The notes beneath the pieces were generated by a model. The model had not been told where the DNA came from. It was given only the letters and a program-made list of their open reading frames with translations, and did no database searches. DNA of 64,000 bases from Caprimulgus europaeus (Eukaryota > Chordata > Aves > Caprimulgiformes > Caprimulgidae), in NCBI GenBank assembly GCA_907165065.1, contig OU015523.1, positions 42,583,702 to 42,647,701 of the forward strand, read 5' to 3'. Made by a program: the position numbers and the translations under genes. The number at the start of each line of letters is the position of its first letter. Position 1 is the first letter of the stretch. Below are positions 11,762 to 24,500 of the stretch, piece after piece.

Positions 11762-12776
11762 TGTGTTGGGTTTGAGGGGAGGAAGCAGGGGGGCATGTTT
11801 TTGGTAGTGGGGGAAGAGCCACCTTGTGAGAGCAAAAAAGCTCCCCTGGCTCCAAGGCGTATCCCCCCAGCCCAGGCAGAGGCAGTTAGCAATAGATAAT
11901 TGCCTCTACAAATCTGTATTTGTGAGGGGAAGGACTGTCCTGGAAAGGAGAAGGTGGAGAGAACCTGGAGGAGAGGCCGTTGACCTGAACAAAAGAGGAC
12001 CATCAGCCTAAACAAAGAGAGCTTAATTGGCAGGAGGAAGGAGAAGGAGGGGAGGACAGAGAACCTCAGACACTCAGTTCAACCCCATGGAGTAGGAGAA
12101 GGTAAATGAGGTCCCTGCAGCCCATGGAAGTTCAATGGTGGAGCAGAGACCCATGTGTAGGCCATGGAGGACTTCACGCTGGAGCAGAAAATCTGAGCCT
12201 GAGGGCAAATGTGACAGAATTGAGACCACGAGAGTTGCTTGATGCCAGAGCAGGGGTGGACCCCCAGAGCTGGGGGGTGAGGAGGTGTGCTGGACCAGAG
12301 GCCCATCTGCAGCCTGTGGATGTCCCCATGCCGGAGCCGTGAGCTGAGCCCAAAGAGGTCCGTGACTCCCTGGGAAGCTCGCTTTGGACCACTTTGTTCC
12401 TGGACTTCCATGCCTGGAAGAGCGGCAGAGGTGAACTGACTGAACCCCCATTCCCTGCCCCCTGTGCCGCTGGGGAGGGGAAGGTAGAGAAATTGGGAGT
12501 AAACTGATTTGAGCCCGGGAAGAAGGGAGGGGTGGGGGAAGGGGTTGTAAGATGTGGTTGTTATGTCTCACTGCGCTACTCAGATGATTGGTAATTAATT
12601 AAATTGATTTTTCTTCCCCAAGTTGAGTCTGTTTTGCCTGTGACCATAACTGGTGAGTGAGCTGTCCCTGTCCTCATTCTAATCTGTGCCCCTTTGTTGT
12701 GACTCCCATCCCATCTCACCAGGTGGGGCGGGTGAGTGCATGACCACATGGTCCTACTGTGGGTCAAATCACCACA
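11762..12776 (+). mobile_element. Solo LTR of an avian ERVL-like endogenous retrovirus
   Basis: A 1,015-base solo LTR. It starts TGTGTTGGGTTTG and ends TCACCACA, giving the expected TG...CA termini with TGTG/CACA inversion. It is flanked on both sides by the 5-base direct repeat CTGGT (11757-11761 and 12777-12781), an intact target-site duplication of the length typical of ERVL-type elements. Inside are degenerate copies of a 'cccatgg...gctggagcag' unit (about 12118-12190 and later), a feature I recall from bird ERVL-type LTRs, then a stretch ending in 'CCCCAAGTTGAGTCTGTTTTGCC'. No gag, pol or env sequence is present, so the proviral interior was lost by LTR-LTR recombination. The several ORFs across it are accidental. 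Class assignment is from memory of avian LTR families. The boundaries are seen directly. Confidence 0.88.
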
Positions 12777-15700
12777 CTGGTAGATTTATTCATATCTTCA
12801 CCGTGGAAGGCATTAGTTCTTAATTGTCTTCTTTTTCAGAACCTTGGAGGTATGAGAAGCTAAGGATTTTTTTTTCCTTATGACTCATGGGAACTAAGAT
12901 AAGTGTCCTGATATTGATTCAAACTTTAAAAAACTTCTCACCAACAGTTTATCAATCTTCATCATGTATTTTCTGTTCAACAAACAAAACCAAAGATAGC
13001 AACTGATCAATCATGTATGATTCAGCAGGTTGGTGCAGTTGTCCTTGAATCTGGTCATTTTTTTATCTGAAGACATTCATTTCTTTATAATATCCTTGAT
13101 ATTCTGCTTCATCCAACCCCTTGCTTGAGATCCCTTTTTCTGGGTCCATCTTTCTATCAGGTATATTTTTCATGTCTCAAACATGTCTTTATTCCTGTTA
13201 ATATCCCCTTTAGATGAGGAATCATCAGAAATTAGTCTTTGTTCTCTTTGTTAGACTTCAGATGATTGCTCTACTCAAGTGTACTACATCTGCTCTCACA
13301 GCGGGATCATAGCTGTGTGTGAGCTGATTACCTGCAGAGCTGCAATTTTGTTCCATGCTTTATTACAAGAGATAAGTACGTAGCTTTGTGTGGTGTTGAG
13401 TCCCAGGGCCTTTGGTATATCTGTACCTAATTCTTGTACATCTTTGGGTCAGATGGGTACAACGGCAAAATTCCTTACTGTACATCAGGTGAGGTTGTAA
13501 TCTGACCATTGAAGACAGGAGTTAGTAGTGTTCAGCAGATGTAATCAACTGACGGGAATGGCCTTCACCAACAGAAATCTATTATGGAATTCAAGTAGAT
13601 AATAGATGCCTACTTGAATTATCCTAATTTGTGAAAACGATGAGTGGTTCTGTTCAAAATTTCACCAATGATTCAGTCAGTTCCTTTTTTGTCGAACTTG
13701 TTTTCCCAGAACAATATCTGATAGTCCAATGTCCAATGTTTTTTGTTTATTTTCCAAACTATGCTGAATCGTTATAGCAGACAGGATGTTTACAAAATCA
13801 GCATGTCATTTAAAATTCATATTCCCTTCAAAATCTGTCAGTACCCTTGCTCTTTCTTATGTTACCAGCTTCGCCAGGTATAGTGGCTAAAATTTCCCAG
13901 AGAAAAGTGGAAACAAATCTATTGCTTGTGCATATTCACATTTCAGTTACTCAAAACATTTCGGTAAGTAAGAATTTTACAGAATAGAAAGCAACAGAGA
14001 ATATGGCTTTTGGGTAGTTCAGTGGTCAAAGCTATGATATTCTTGCATTTGTGTGGGTTATATTCATAATGCAGTTTTTAGAACTTCATACAAATTCTTA
14101 GATGATGCTAACAACGCTATTAAAAGATGCTGGAACTCTGGAATTTAGAACAAGGTCACTGGCAGCCTCTAATGAGACCATCTTCATAATACAAGGCTAA
14201 TTATTTCTTGATGGAACAGTCTGTGACAGTAATCACCATGCTTTTATATGGAAAAGAAAGAAATCATGCAGGAGTTTAATTAATATTTAGGGGCTCAGAA
14301 ATGTCACAGAAACAAAATCAGCTAATTTAGATAAGTTTGTTGATTTCCTGTCCACTAGATAATAGCAAACATTTTTACATACTATTTTATGTCATTCGTT
14401 ATTTAGATAGCCTGATGTTGTTGTTGTTGGCATAGCAGTACAAGTAGAAACTCAAGGGAAAGTACCTGATTTTTTCTTGTATTAAGAAACATAGATTGGG
14501 GAAAACTGGGAAAAACAGTTGAATAGTATATGATACTTCCTCCTCAGACAACATTTCTTTTGACAAAGCAGCTGAAGTCTGATATTCTTGCTGCAATCTA
14601 GGATTCAAAACTATTTTTAGTTTCAAGCAAGAGCAAGAATGGTCTGTGATGCCACTTAATTTCTAGCTCCACTGTATTGTAAATTTTTGTAGTCCTGTCT
14701 AACCTGGTATGGCTGGGTACCACTGCTAAAAGTCTCTATCTTTCATCAAACCTATGTGCCAAATCATTGCTACATGGACAAGGTACATCTTTTCTAAGAG
14801 AAAAGAGCCCATAAGTGCAAATAAAATCAGTGTGAGCTAGAAAATGGATTTTTTTTTTTCCAGGATCCTCTACATTAGTCCTCTGATAAATCTGTCTGAT
14901 AGTAGGTTTCTTCTTTTTAAATCTTAGTCAGTAACTTAGTTGTGCTGAATTAAGAGAATACTTTATCTTGCACAGCAACTTTGGTTTTCATATTCTTCAC
15001 CAAATAATTAAAATGAAGGTAGTGATAGGAATTTATTAACTATTTACTATCCTCAGCCCACTATTCTTACCTGGTAATAAACTGTAATTTATAGAGCTAA
15101 AATTAAGATAGGGAAGCAAAGTTTTGCAGTGACAAGATCTATAATGTTTTATTACCACTTGGTAATTTAAAGCAAAACTCCTGGAATGTTTTTTTTTTTT
15201 AACTTTTTACTTTAAAGAAGTCTTATTTCAAGTGAGCTGAGGTTGTGACTGCTCTTTTGTTGACTTGCATTTTCAGTTGTATTACATTGCTTGCATTGCA
15301 CTAAAACATTTCGGCCTATAATTGAAAAAAAATATTTTTGGGAGGGAACCTCAAGGAAGTTGTATCTGTGCCGGTGAGGTTTCTCAAAAAGCAAAACATT
15401 TAAGTAAGCATATTAAGTAGTGACAGCTTAAAGAAACAATTCTGACATTATACAGTGAAATATTTCAGTCAAGAGTTAAGATACCTACATGATTCTGTTG
15501 ACCATCAGCTTCACTTTGAAAACTAATAAACTGTTCCAGGAAGTATGATTAATTAGACAACCTTCTAAGAATGCAACAAAAGTATATTTTGAACTATATT
15601 GGGATTTTCATACTTCAAATAAATACACTGTTACTATGTCTTTTGGATCTCTGTACATGAGACATAATAATTTTATCCAGTGTGTGTCAATGTACCTGGC

Positions 15701-16331
15701 CCTAACTCACCAGGCATTGAATCCATCATCTGAAATGCACATATGCCTCATTGTTTACTTACTAAGTGATCTGCTGCACATAATTAGATGTATCTGCAAG
15801 TCATGGGGCTGTGCATCCCAGTGTTTATTCAAAGGCAATGGTACTCTGGAAAAAAATGGTAAGAGTGTCTGGTTTTCCCTTTAAAAAAATCTACTCAGAT
15901 CTACAATTTTCTGATATTAGTGATAAAATTTGGGTTTACTCCTTCTATCCCAATAATTTAATACAGTTTAGGTGTGATAGTTTGTGGGTGTTAGGTGTGT
16001 GACAGAGGTAGATCCTTTTCCTGTTTACACATCACTGTCTATTAAATTACTTGTCACTGCTGTGAAAATTTGTTGAAGGAAGCAGTGTTGAGCTGGTATT
16101 TCTTGGGCACATTTGCAAGATGATGGGATTATAAAATGTAAGCAATGGCCTGCCTTTGCTGAATGAATGACACATGGAAGAAAGAACTGTGTATTCCAGA
16201 GCTGGTTTCTAATAAAACTACTGTAATGTAGATTTAAATAAATGCATGTACAAGACCATGTTACAAAAATAAATCGCCTCTTTCATTGCCTTCTTATACT
16301 TTTGTTGCAAATATGAACCTTCACTAGGGGG
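12777..16331. other. Noncoding spacer between MBTPS2 and SMPX
   Basis: About 3.5 kb of AT-rich DNA after the solo LTR. I recognise no exon, RNA gene or repeat family in it. The interleaved inverted repeat at 13577-13620 is the only clear structure. The ORFs at 14399-14626 and 15636-15884 have no recognisable features. Confidence 0.55.
13577..13620. repeat. Interleaved double inverted repeat (A-B-A'-B')
   Basis: Two perfect inverted repeats overlap. Arm A is ATCTATTAT (13577-13585), pairing with ATAATAGAT (13599-13607). Arm B is AATTCAAGTAG (13588-13598), pairing with CTACTTGAATT (13610-13620). The order A-gg-B-A'-gc-B' means the two hairpins are mutually exclusive as simple stems, or form a pseudoknot-like fold if both pair. 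No known element was recognised. Confidence 0.9.
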
Positions 16332-16338
16332 TATATAA
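16332..16338 (+). promoter_or_regulatory. TATA box, possible SMPX promoter
   Basis: TATATAA in the context GGGGGTATATAAGG is the best TATA box on the plus strand upstream of SMPX. A start site about 30 bases on would lie near 16362, some 5.2 kb before the first coding exon. The known SMPX gene has a noncoding first exon, so a start of this kind is needed somewhere upstream, but I cannot find a convincing donor after this TATA box (GAGAGGTCTGTG near 16440 is weak). AT-rich stretches just upstream (near 16230 and 16270) loosely resemble MEF2 sites. This is a candidate only. Confidence 0.3.
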
Positions 16339-19300
16339 GGTCACTTATCTGACCCCAGCTTTACTTTATTGTGGTCTCAGCCTCCTGGAAGACAGGACCT
16401 TAGACTGTCATAGCAAACTCCAAGATTCTAGGCAAAGAGAGGTCTGTGAACTCTGCCATGTTTCAAGTGCAATAGTCTTCTCATGCCTCTAAATATTTGA
16501 TAACAGCCACGCTCAGCCTTTCTGAGGAAATTGGCTAAGGGGTCCCCTTGGAAGGAGCCGATAATGTACCTTTGTCAGTCTTGACCAAACACAAATGTCC
16601 CTGTTGCATGCCTAGTTGTGTGTCCATCTTGTCATGGGTCCTTGGGAAGGAAGTAGCTGTGAGTAGTCCGCAAGCTGCTAGAGCAAGTCATCAGCTTTAT
16701 CAGCTGCTTCCAGATGACAGCACTTTTGGGAAAGAGGGCAGCAGAGAGTGAGTCACAGGCTTAATGAAGGGTCTGGGTGGTCATCTTTCTCTTTAAGATA
16801 CATGCAATGGAAAGAGTGATCGGTCAAATAAGTTAAAGTCAATGGAAATCATCTCAAAGTCACTATTCCAACCATTATTTGTTAAAAATATCTTTGGCAC
16901 TAATTTTGCAAATTGTTGATCTTCTCCTGAAAGTTACCCTATCCTTCTCCAGCAGCAAGCGGCGAGTCCAGTATCACCCATAATGACACTGAGATTTGTC
17001 GCCATTAGTGTTGTGGGTCAAGTGGAGAATGGGTATGGTAGAGGAGTGATGAAGAGGAAAGTTCATTCTTGTGACGACGCAGTGAACAGGAGGCTATGTT
17101 TCTTGGAGTGAAAGCATGAGGCTGTGCCCCATGCAGGACTTGCTGTGATGATCTCCTTCGGTAGCCTTCACCGAAGATAGCACTCGCAGGTAGCATGAGC
17201 ACGACTATATCATAATGTTTAACTTCCCTCACTAGCTGTTGCAAATTCTCCCCACTCTCTTCCTTTAGCTTCTCTTCATGCCCTAACACTCAGCAGCTGG
17301 CTGCTATAGCCTTGCACTGCCAGAAGTCCTCAAACCCATGAGCACAGCTCTCCTGCACTCAGGAACACTGTACTGAAACCACAAGGCAGCAGCTGTACAA
17401 GTTCGCTCCCAACTTGGCAGCGATACAGTCATATTGGTGTGGCATTCACTTCCCCTAGTTAGTCCCTCTGAGGTGAGATCTTCATAATTACGTCTCCATA
17501 ATTATTTCCTTCTGCGGTGTGGCAGCAGGGAGGCATGCGCTGCCCCAAACACCATGGGAGGAGTTGCGGGTTACCTTCTGCCACTGTGCTTGTGAAAAGC
17601 CCAGGACGACAGGGAGAGGGAGGGCAGGAAAAGGACCCAAAGGTGTGTTCCTTCAACACCTCCTGCTTGACACTTGAGCCCTGGTTTTATGATGGTCAAG
17701 TGTCACAGGGGACCAAGTTACAGAGTGAATCAAACTCTATATTTAGGAAGAACAACTGGAAGCTATGACAGGAATTCTCTTTTACACTTTGCTTCTCAGC
17801 CGAGTCCCACTCTAGCCTGGAGCAGCTCTCAGTGCCATCCAGGCTGAAAGCATCGGAGCTATTTCAGACACATTAAAAGGATCACAGTCAATACCTCAGC
17901 TGGTAGAAGAAGGTATCTCTTTCAGCATCAAAAGGAGGTGCAAATATTCACTTGACGGTTTGGAGCTTTTCTTATATAAGTAAATAAGTAAGCTAGTCTT
18001 GAAGGGGTCAATTAAAAACTTGAAAGACCCTTGTGAAAACTCTTTAATAATGGCTGTGAGGTGACTACAATAGTTGTGGGTTTCTGCTTCTTTTAGTGTC
18101 TTGTGCAGCATATTTAGAGCAGATTGTTATAGTTATTACTTTGTAGTCTGTGGGGATCTTTAAAAGATTTAAAAGAGAAAGTCACTTAAATACCTAGTGA
18201 CTCATAAGAAGCCTAACTGTGTATTAGCTCAAATATTGTAGTATATAGATACATGCTTATTGTTTTCTGTATGTTTGTTATAGCTAGTTAATTATTATAT
18301 AGGAGTTTTGATGGTATGAGAAGTGTTCTTTCACTGTAAGCTTAACAGGTAACTGTAGTGGAGACAACTGCATTACAGAAAATGGGATTGCATTTGCCTA
18401 GAGCATGTAGCAAGTTTTTGTGTAACAGCCTGGAAGCTGCAAAGTGGGGATTTAACTTCTTTCTTTGTACTAGCTGGGTCTCACAGTACTATAGGTCCTG
18501 TCAAAGCCTTTTAATAAGATACTACACTGCAGTTCTGTGTCCAAAATACTCATTGTGCTTGATGCCATGAGTGCGGTGGGGGGGAAAGGACAGCTTCCAG
18601 CTGGGCTGGGGGGAGGGCTCTTTCTGTTGTCTGTGTGTTACTGTACATCTCTTGTGCGGATTACAAAAGATGGTATTATGATATCTCATAGTATTTAAAG
18701 CAAATTGAATAAGTCAGCTCATTATCTTGCTTCAGCACTATCAGAAATTATTTTTAGCAGAGGGACAGAAGATAGGTCCTTTGTTTTACAAAGATTCTTT
18801 TCAAAACACTGATTTATTTCACAGTAGTAGACTGGTATTTCACAAGTAGTCCTGTTCTTGGGTGCTTTCACTGTGAAGCAAGAGAATTTGCAGGAAAGGT
18901 CTGGCATAAAACAGCTTCAAATTGAACTAACGTTACCGTTGCTTTCTGAGTTTGGCTCAGCATGCAGCCCATAAAAGGTAAAAGGTAAGGTGTGGGGACG
19001 CCAAAAAGACACCGGGGAACAAAGGCTACGTGTGTGTGCATTTCTCTGTTTGTGTACATGTGAAATCCAGCTGTGGAAATGAGGGAGAAGAGAGATTTTT
19101 TTTTTTTCAAGTTTACAGAGCTGATTGGAATGCCAGCAATAACTTAATACAATCAGTGCAGCACTCTTGACTCTCTCACTGAGACGTGTGGCAAAAGAAC
19201 AAAGGAATTTATAAAAATGAACTAATCACTTCAGTAATAGATGTATCTGTAATCTAAGTTTTATTTTCCTGTGGTTGATGGTCAGTATTACTCTGGAGGG

Positions 19301-21513
19301 AAACTCAGAGAAGGGAGGGAAGGGGAGAGAGCCAGAGAAGACTGTCTATTTTTACTCAGTAGCATGCTGTTGTCCTGGTTTCTCTGGCAGTAATGAGGAC
19401 AGCATGAACTGATAGGAAAATCACCTCCTCCAAAAGCAGTCCTACACAATTGTATCATGCATCCGTCTTTAGGAACTGGTGTCTGATTGCAATCATTTTG
19501 AGCGCAGACTCCTTGTGAACCCAGACCACCTCACTGAAGAACACTGTTGCTGTGCTTGTTTTAAAGTCCAGATTCAATGTAAATCCTTGCATGCCTAGCT
19601 CTAGGTGACCCAGGAAGTGTGTATCGGTGTTTTTGCAATGCACAGTCATGCAAGACGAAGGAGAACATTTTAGCTTTAATTCCTTGTGACAGCATTTACA
19701 AAGTAGATACACAGTGTTTTAAAATGTTCTATGTTAATTATCTGTGCTTTTGTTTCTATTTCTCATTTTGTTTAGAAAGAGGAGAAGATTATAAGAAAAG
19801 TTATTTCAACTTTTCTGTATTATTTCTTTCCAATAAACTGGGAGATTGTTTTGTATTTATCTTCAGACTACAACCACTGGTTAACAGCACAGTTATTTCT
19901 ATGCATAGTAAAGATTTTCAAACAGGAAAGTGAGAAAGTGCAGTAAATCCCTTTGGCTTTTTTAAATCTGAGCAGTTTTTGTTATGAAATTCAGTGGCTG
20001 AGATTTCATTCCCCAAAGTAAATTCTGAAATTTTTTAAACTACCTCTGATTTTAAGATTGTAAATGTATACGTAAAACCAGAATACAAAACTCATTGGAA
20101 GCTTGCTGGTTTTATCTTTCATAGTGGGATTTTTTTCTGATTTACTAATTTAGCAGAAGCAATTTAAACCCGAAGCAATCTATGAAGACGATGTCCTCTG
20201 ACTTAAGGCCGTGTGTTGGTTTGGACAGCACTCTGTACAGCTGAGAGTGCGATCACAGGGAGACCTCTAATGGCAGGTCATTTTTCCTTTACGTTCTGCT
20301 TAGCATTATACACAGATTTGAAGCTGATGTGAGAAAATGCACATGCAGCTCTAGTGATACACTTTCAGGTTGAAACTCCAGGATGAAGCCAACTTACAAC
20401 TCATTTATACTTTTCTTTGGTACTGCCTCCATGTGACATTTGCACTTTCTGGAGTACCAAAGTCTTTGACCCACTTTTGATTTCTCATTATATTTATACT
20501 ATTCTCTCCTACATAATTTATTACTTTTTTCAATATTTTATTTCTCATCTCAGGTTAAATATTGTAGCCAAAATATGCTGTACTTTGTGACCAGTGAGTT
20601 CTATGGTTAACTCAATTCTCACCTTTTAGTACTACAATCTTATTCTGCATTATGAGAGGGGTTAAATAACCAGACTTTGATTAAGATCTAGTCCAGTTAA
20701 AAATCTTAATTCTCAGTGAAAGAATAAAAGGCTGAGACTATATTTCAGTTAATCTGGTAGTAAAATTTGTCTCGCCTTTTTTTTTTTTTTTTTACCTTTG
20801 CAGAATCTTTTGACTTTGGTGTATTTCCCTTTATTATTGTATATTAATACTGCATCAATACATATTTCTATGTCTACATAAAATTGTATGGAAACTTCTG
20901 TTATTTTTTGTCTTGTTGCTAAAGAAGGTAAATGCATCTATTGATCTAAAACTTTGAAGAGAGGCTCCTTTGTGCCTTAGCAATTGTCAAACAGAACTTT
21001 ATGACTTGACCATCTTGATCATTTTCAGTCTATAGGCATTGAAGATTTGCAAGGATTTGTGAATCAGAAAATGGTTATGCATTTATCAGTGTTTCGTAGC
21101 AAGTTATGCTTTATTTGAAAGAAGGTTTAAACTGAGAGTTCTAATAATTCCCACGTACATACTGTGACAGAAATAATCATACATTGTTTATCCTCAAATA
21201 CTTCCCTTAATTCTTACTCATTTTACAATGCCATTAAGGTTTCAGAGATTCCTTATCTCTACTCATTATTGTTTTTAATGTGAAAGAGAGAGCTCCATTT
21301 GTGGCTATGAAAGATTAATTGGAGAAGCTCAGGTGTTCTGTCTCCTTCTGATATTTAGAAGGAATATCTAAGCAGCTCTGAAACTGAGACAGAAACAGGA
21401 GCTGGGCAGATGAAATGGATGCCTGTCAAGAGGCAGCATGGGTTAAGTTCTAGCTTATCTCCTGTAGCTATCAGAATGTCAGAGCCTGTAACACTTTCCC
21501 ATTTTGCTTGCAG
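16339..21513 (+). other. SMPX 5' flank or intron 1
   Basis: About 5.2 kb ending at the acceptor of the first coding exon (polypyrimidine stretch then TTGCAG at 21508-21513). The noncoding first exon of SMPX should lie here or further upstream but was not identified. The ORFs in this stretch (for example 17005-17289 minus, 17517-17768 plus, 19619-19933 plus) have no recognisable product. Confidence 0.5.
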
Positions 21514-21534
21514 GGATAAGCCTCTGTCTTAAAC

Positions 21535-21573
21535 ATGTCAAAACAGCCAGCGTCACATGTCAAAGCCATTCAG
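21535..21573 (+). CDS. SMPX: SMPX coding exon 1 (small muscle protein, Chisel)
   Basis: First coding exon of SMPX, a small striated-muscle protein of costameres, also called Chisel/Csl; the human gene is linked to X-linked hearing loss and a distal myopathy. The exon begins at 21514 after acceptor CATTTTGCTTGCAG, has 21 bases of 5'UTR, and opens at ATG 21535 with A at -3 (AAACATGT). It encodes MSKQPASHVKAIQ and ends at CAG before donor GTAAGAG, phase 0. The human protein as I recall it starts two residues earlier (MNMSKQP...). Here the matching upstream codon is TTA, so translation should begin at the second human methionine. The three coding exons give 89 residues against 88 in human, by my recollection. 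Confidence 0.95.
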
Positions 21574-24500
21574 GTAAGAGACAGTATTTATGTTTCTAAT
21601 ATAATAAAATAATAAATCTAAACCTCCATTTCTTGGCAAACTGCATTTTGCTCATACAAAACACTGCAGAACTAACTGGGGATTACTCTAAGTTAAAAGC
21701 TTGGTAGATATGAAAGCACTGAAACAGTTTGACCTGAAGAGCATCTTATGAACTGAGCTGATAAAAAGCTGGATCAGATAGGTTGGCTAATCTCTTGCTT
21801 GTGTGGTCTTTCCAGTGTTAGATTATGTCTGTTGATGGGTCAGCTAAGCAAAACATGATGATACATTAGCATAACTGATCAGCACTATGAGTAAAACTAA
21901 TTCTTGCAACCATTAGATTTTCCACAGAGTTAATGTAATGCTGGAAGAATTATGGGCTAAAAAGGTGGCATAGGTATTGAAGTTTTTAATATCTGCATTC
22001 CTTTAGGGAAAAATCCCACCACTTACAATATCTGCTTAAGAAGCATTTTATTTAAAAGCCAAAGTAAAGTGAGAGAAATGTTGATGTTTTCATTAAAAGA
22101 AAATATTTATACGTCACATATGTCCTCAAATGGCATATGCCTACAAGGATGAAATTGGTTGTTATGTGCTTGTAAAAGAAACAACTGGAGAATTATCCCA
22201 ACATCATCATGAAGTAGCATCATGAAGACTGTATTTAGCTCATGATATAATTGATTCTTGTCAAAAGGCCAAAATACCTCCTGAGCAACAGAATTTTACA
22301 GAATTTTAATGTATTTTGTAAAATGCACTTGCAATCAAAATTGTCCATGAGTTCAGATTCCCTTAAAATTGCATAAGAAACACAAAATAGAATTTCTAAA
22401 GTCTGATCTATCCTCTGCTTGCTCAAGATAATACAAACTCAATGGATTGGAGTATCAAGAAGATTAATTACCCAGTTGCTAGACAGTGTACTGAAGTTGC
22501 AAGGCACTGTAAAAATGCTAATTCTCTTTATCATCATGAACTTCACTGGAACAGGCATGCAAACTACTGCACTCTAATTCAACTGAAATTAGCAGAAGCT
22601 TGCCATTGATTTCACTCAGTTCAAATTTTCATCCCTCTTTTACAGTGATGATGGAAATATTTGTATGATTAATGAAAAAAAGGCCGCTAATTTATAGCTC
22701 AAAAATATTTACATTTTACATTTAAACTCCATAGGCACATACAAGAATTTTTAAGGAATGAATTTGGCTTACTGTTTTCCTTAAAGTAAAGAAGGAGTTA
22801 TACTTCTTTTTAGTTTTATGATTACTTTCCAACTTCTAAATGTAAAAAAATGCTTCTAGTTTGCCCATTTTAAAAGTGCATTTTGTTTAAGCACTAAGTT
22901 TAGTATTTTAAGAAAATTTAGTTTTTGCAAAGGTAATTTGAATAATGAGAAAACAGCACAAACTTTAAAATAAATCTATTAAGCATTGTGTGAAGTGTTG
23001 CTGCAGGTGGGGGATTTGCACTTGAATTAATGCCTATTACACTTTGAGCACTCTAAGAACCACGACTCAAAATGTCATATTACTTTTATATATTGTGATT
23101 CATATATTATGATCCTTTGCTATTTTGTGCTGTTATAGTAGGACCAACATCTTCTGGAGAATATACATCATGCTGCAGCAATGGAAATGCGATAACACTT
23201 CACTAACTGAAGTATTTCATGATACTCTAGTGTCAGAAGTGTCTTCTTTCTGACCGTACCAGATGTATGTCCACTTGCCAACAGCCACTAAATACAGATG
23301 TGGGAGAGTTAAAGGTAGCAACTGGTTCCCAAGAGTAGTTCTGGGCAATAAAGAACCAAAGTACTGTTATTCCTGATAACATTCATTGCTGGCCTCCCCC
23401 TTTCAGTGGGTTAAAGGCTGTGTATAGCTCTGGCTGACAATTATTCTACCTACAAACACCAGTCTTGGCTTTCCCCAGAGGTAAGGGTGAGGGGTTTCCT
23501 TTTTTTTTTTTTATTCTGAATTACATTCTGTTTTCTTTGTATTTCCTTTTTTGTTGTTGTTGTTTATACTAAAGTGGCTTTCCATCTTATTCAGTCATCC
23601 TTCTGGCCAGCTAGGAATGGCTGTGATGCTGGAGAATTCATCTGTAACAGCCCTCAACTCATGCATGGCTGCTGGTAATTCAAGACAACAGCAGTTCCTG
23701 ATCTGGATGCACTGTCTTTAGTAAACAGAAAGAACATAAGCACATTTCTAAGAACCAGTTTAATTGAGTCAAACCAGCTATATGTGTTATATGTAATGCT
23801 TCCAAACATTTTCCTTTGGTCTGTTCAGGAAGACCTTAGTCCAGTACATCAGTAGTCATGCCTACTTGTTAGGAAAACTGCAATGACATCTGAAGTATAG
23901 TAGGCATTTTCCAAAAACAATGGAAGATGCAAAGCCAGTAGTTTTAATAATTAGTATCATTAAAAATAATAATCACACCTACAATCTGTCTAAAGCAATT
24001 ACAATTTACAGCTTCAGAAGTTTGGAACAAAAAATTCCCTGTTTAGCATTTCAGTGGATGGGGAGCAGGCGAGGGAGAGATCACTGAGACTCCCGTCTCC
24101 ATCCTAGCAGACAGGAGACAAGAGCCCTGAAACATGTTTTAAAAACAAGATTGAAAGCTCGTGGTAATTGCAGCATAACACAGTCCTCATGGAGCTACAC
24201 GGATCTATAGAATTTGGTCCTCTGTTCACCCATTGCACAACTGCTCATCCGCAGGAAGGGACCGGCATCAGATTAAGAGGGAGATTTACAGCTCAGGACT
24301 CTGGTACCTCTGGTCAGAAACTGTTTGGAAATCAGTCATACTTTCAGTTCATACCAGAAATATTTTAATTTATAGTATTTGTTATCATAGCCAGACAGTG
24401 TTAAACTATGTCTTAAAGGCTGCTCATTTTACCAAATTAAGATTTCATGTCTGCATATGTCTTGTCCAAACTCTAACGTGAACACACTTATTGCAGACAA

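Noticed and set aside
12074..12571. 165-codon minus-strand ORF and several overlapping ORFs
   Set aside because: All lie inside the solo LTR, whose boundaries are fixed by the target-site duplication. There is no retroviral or host protein similarity.
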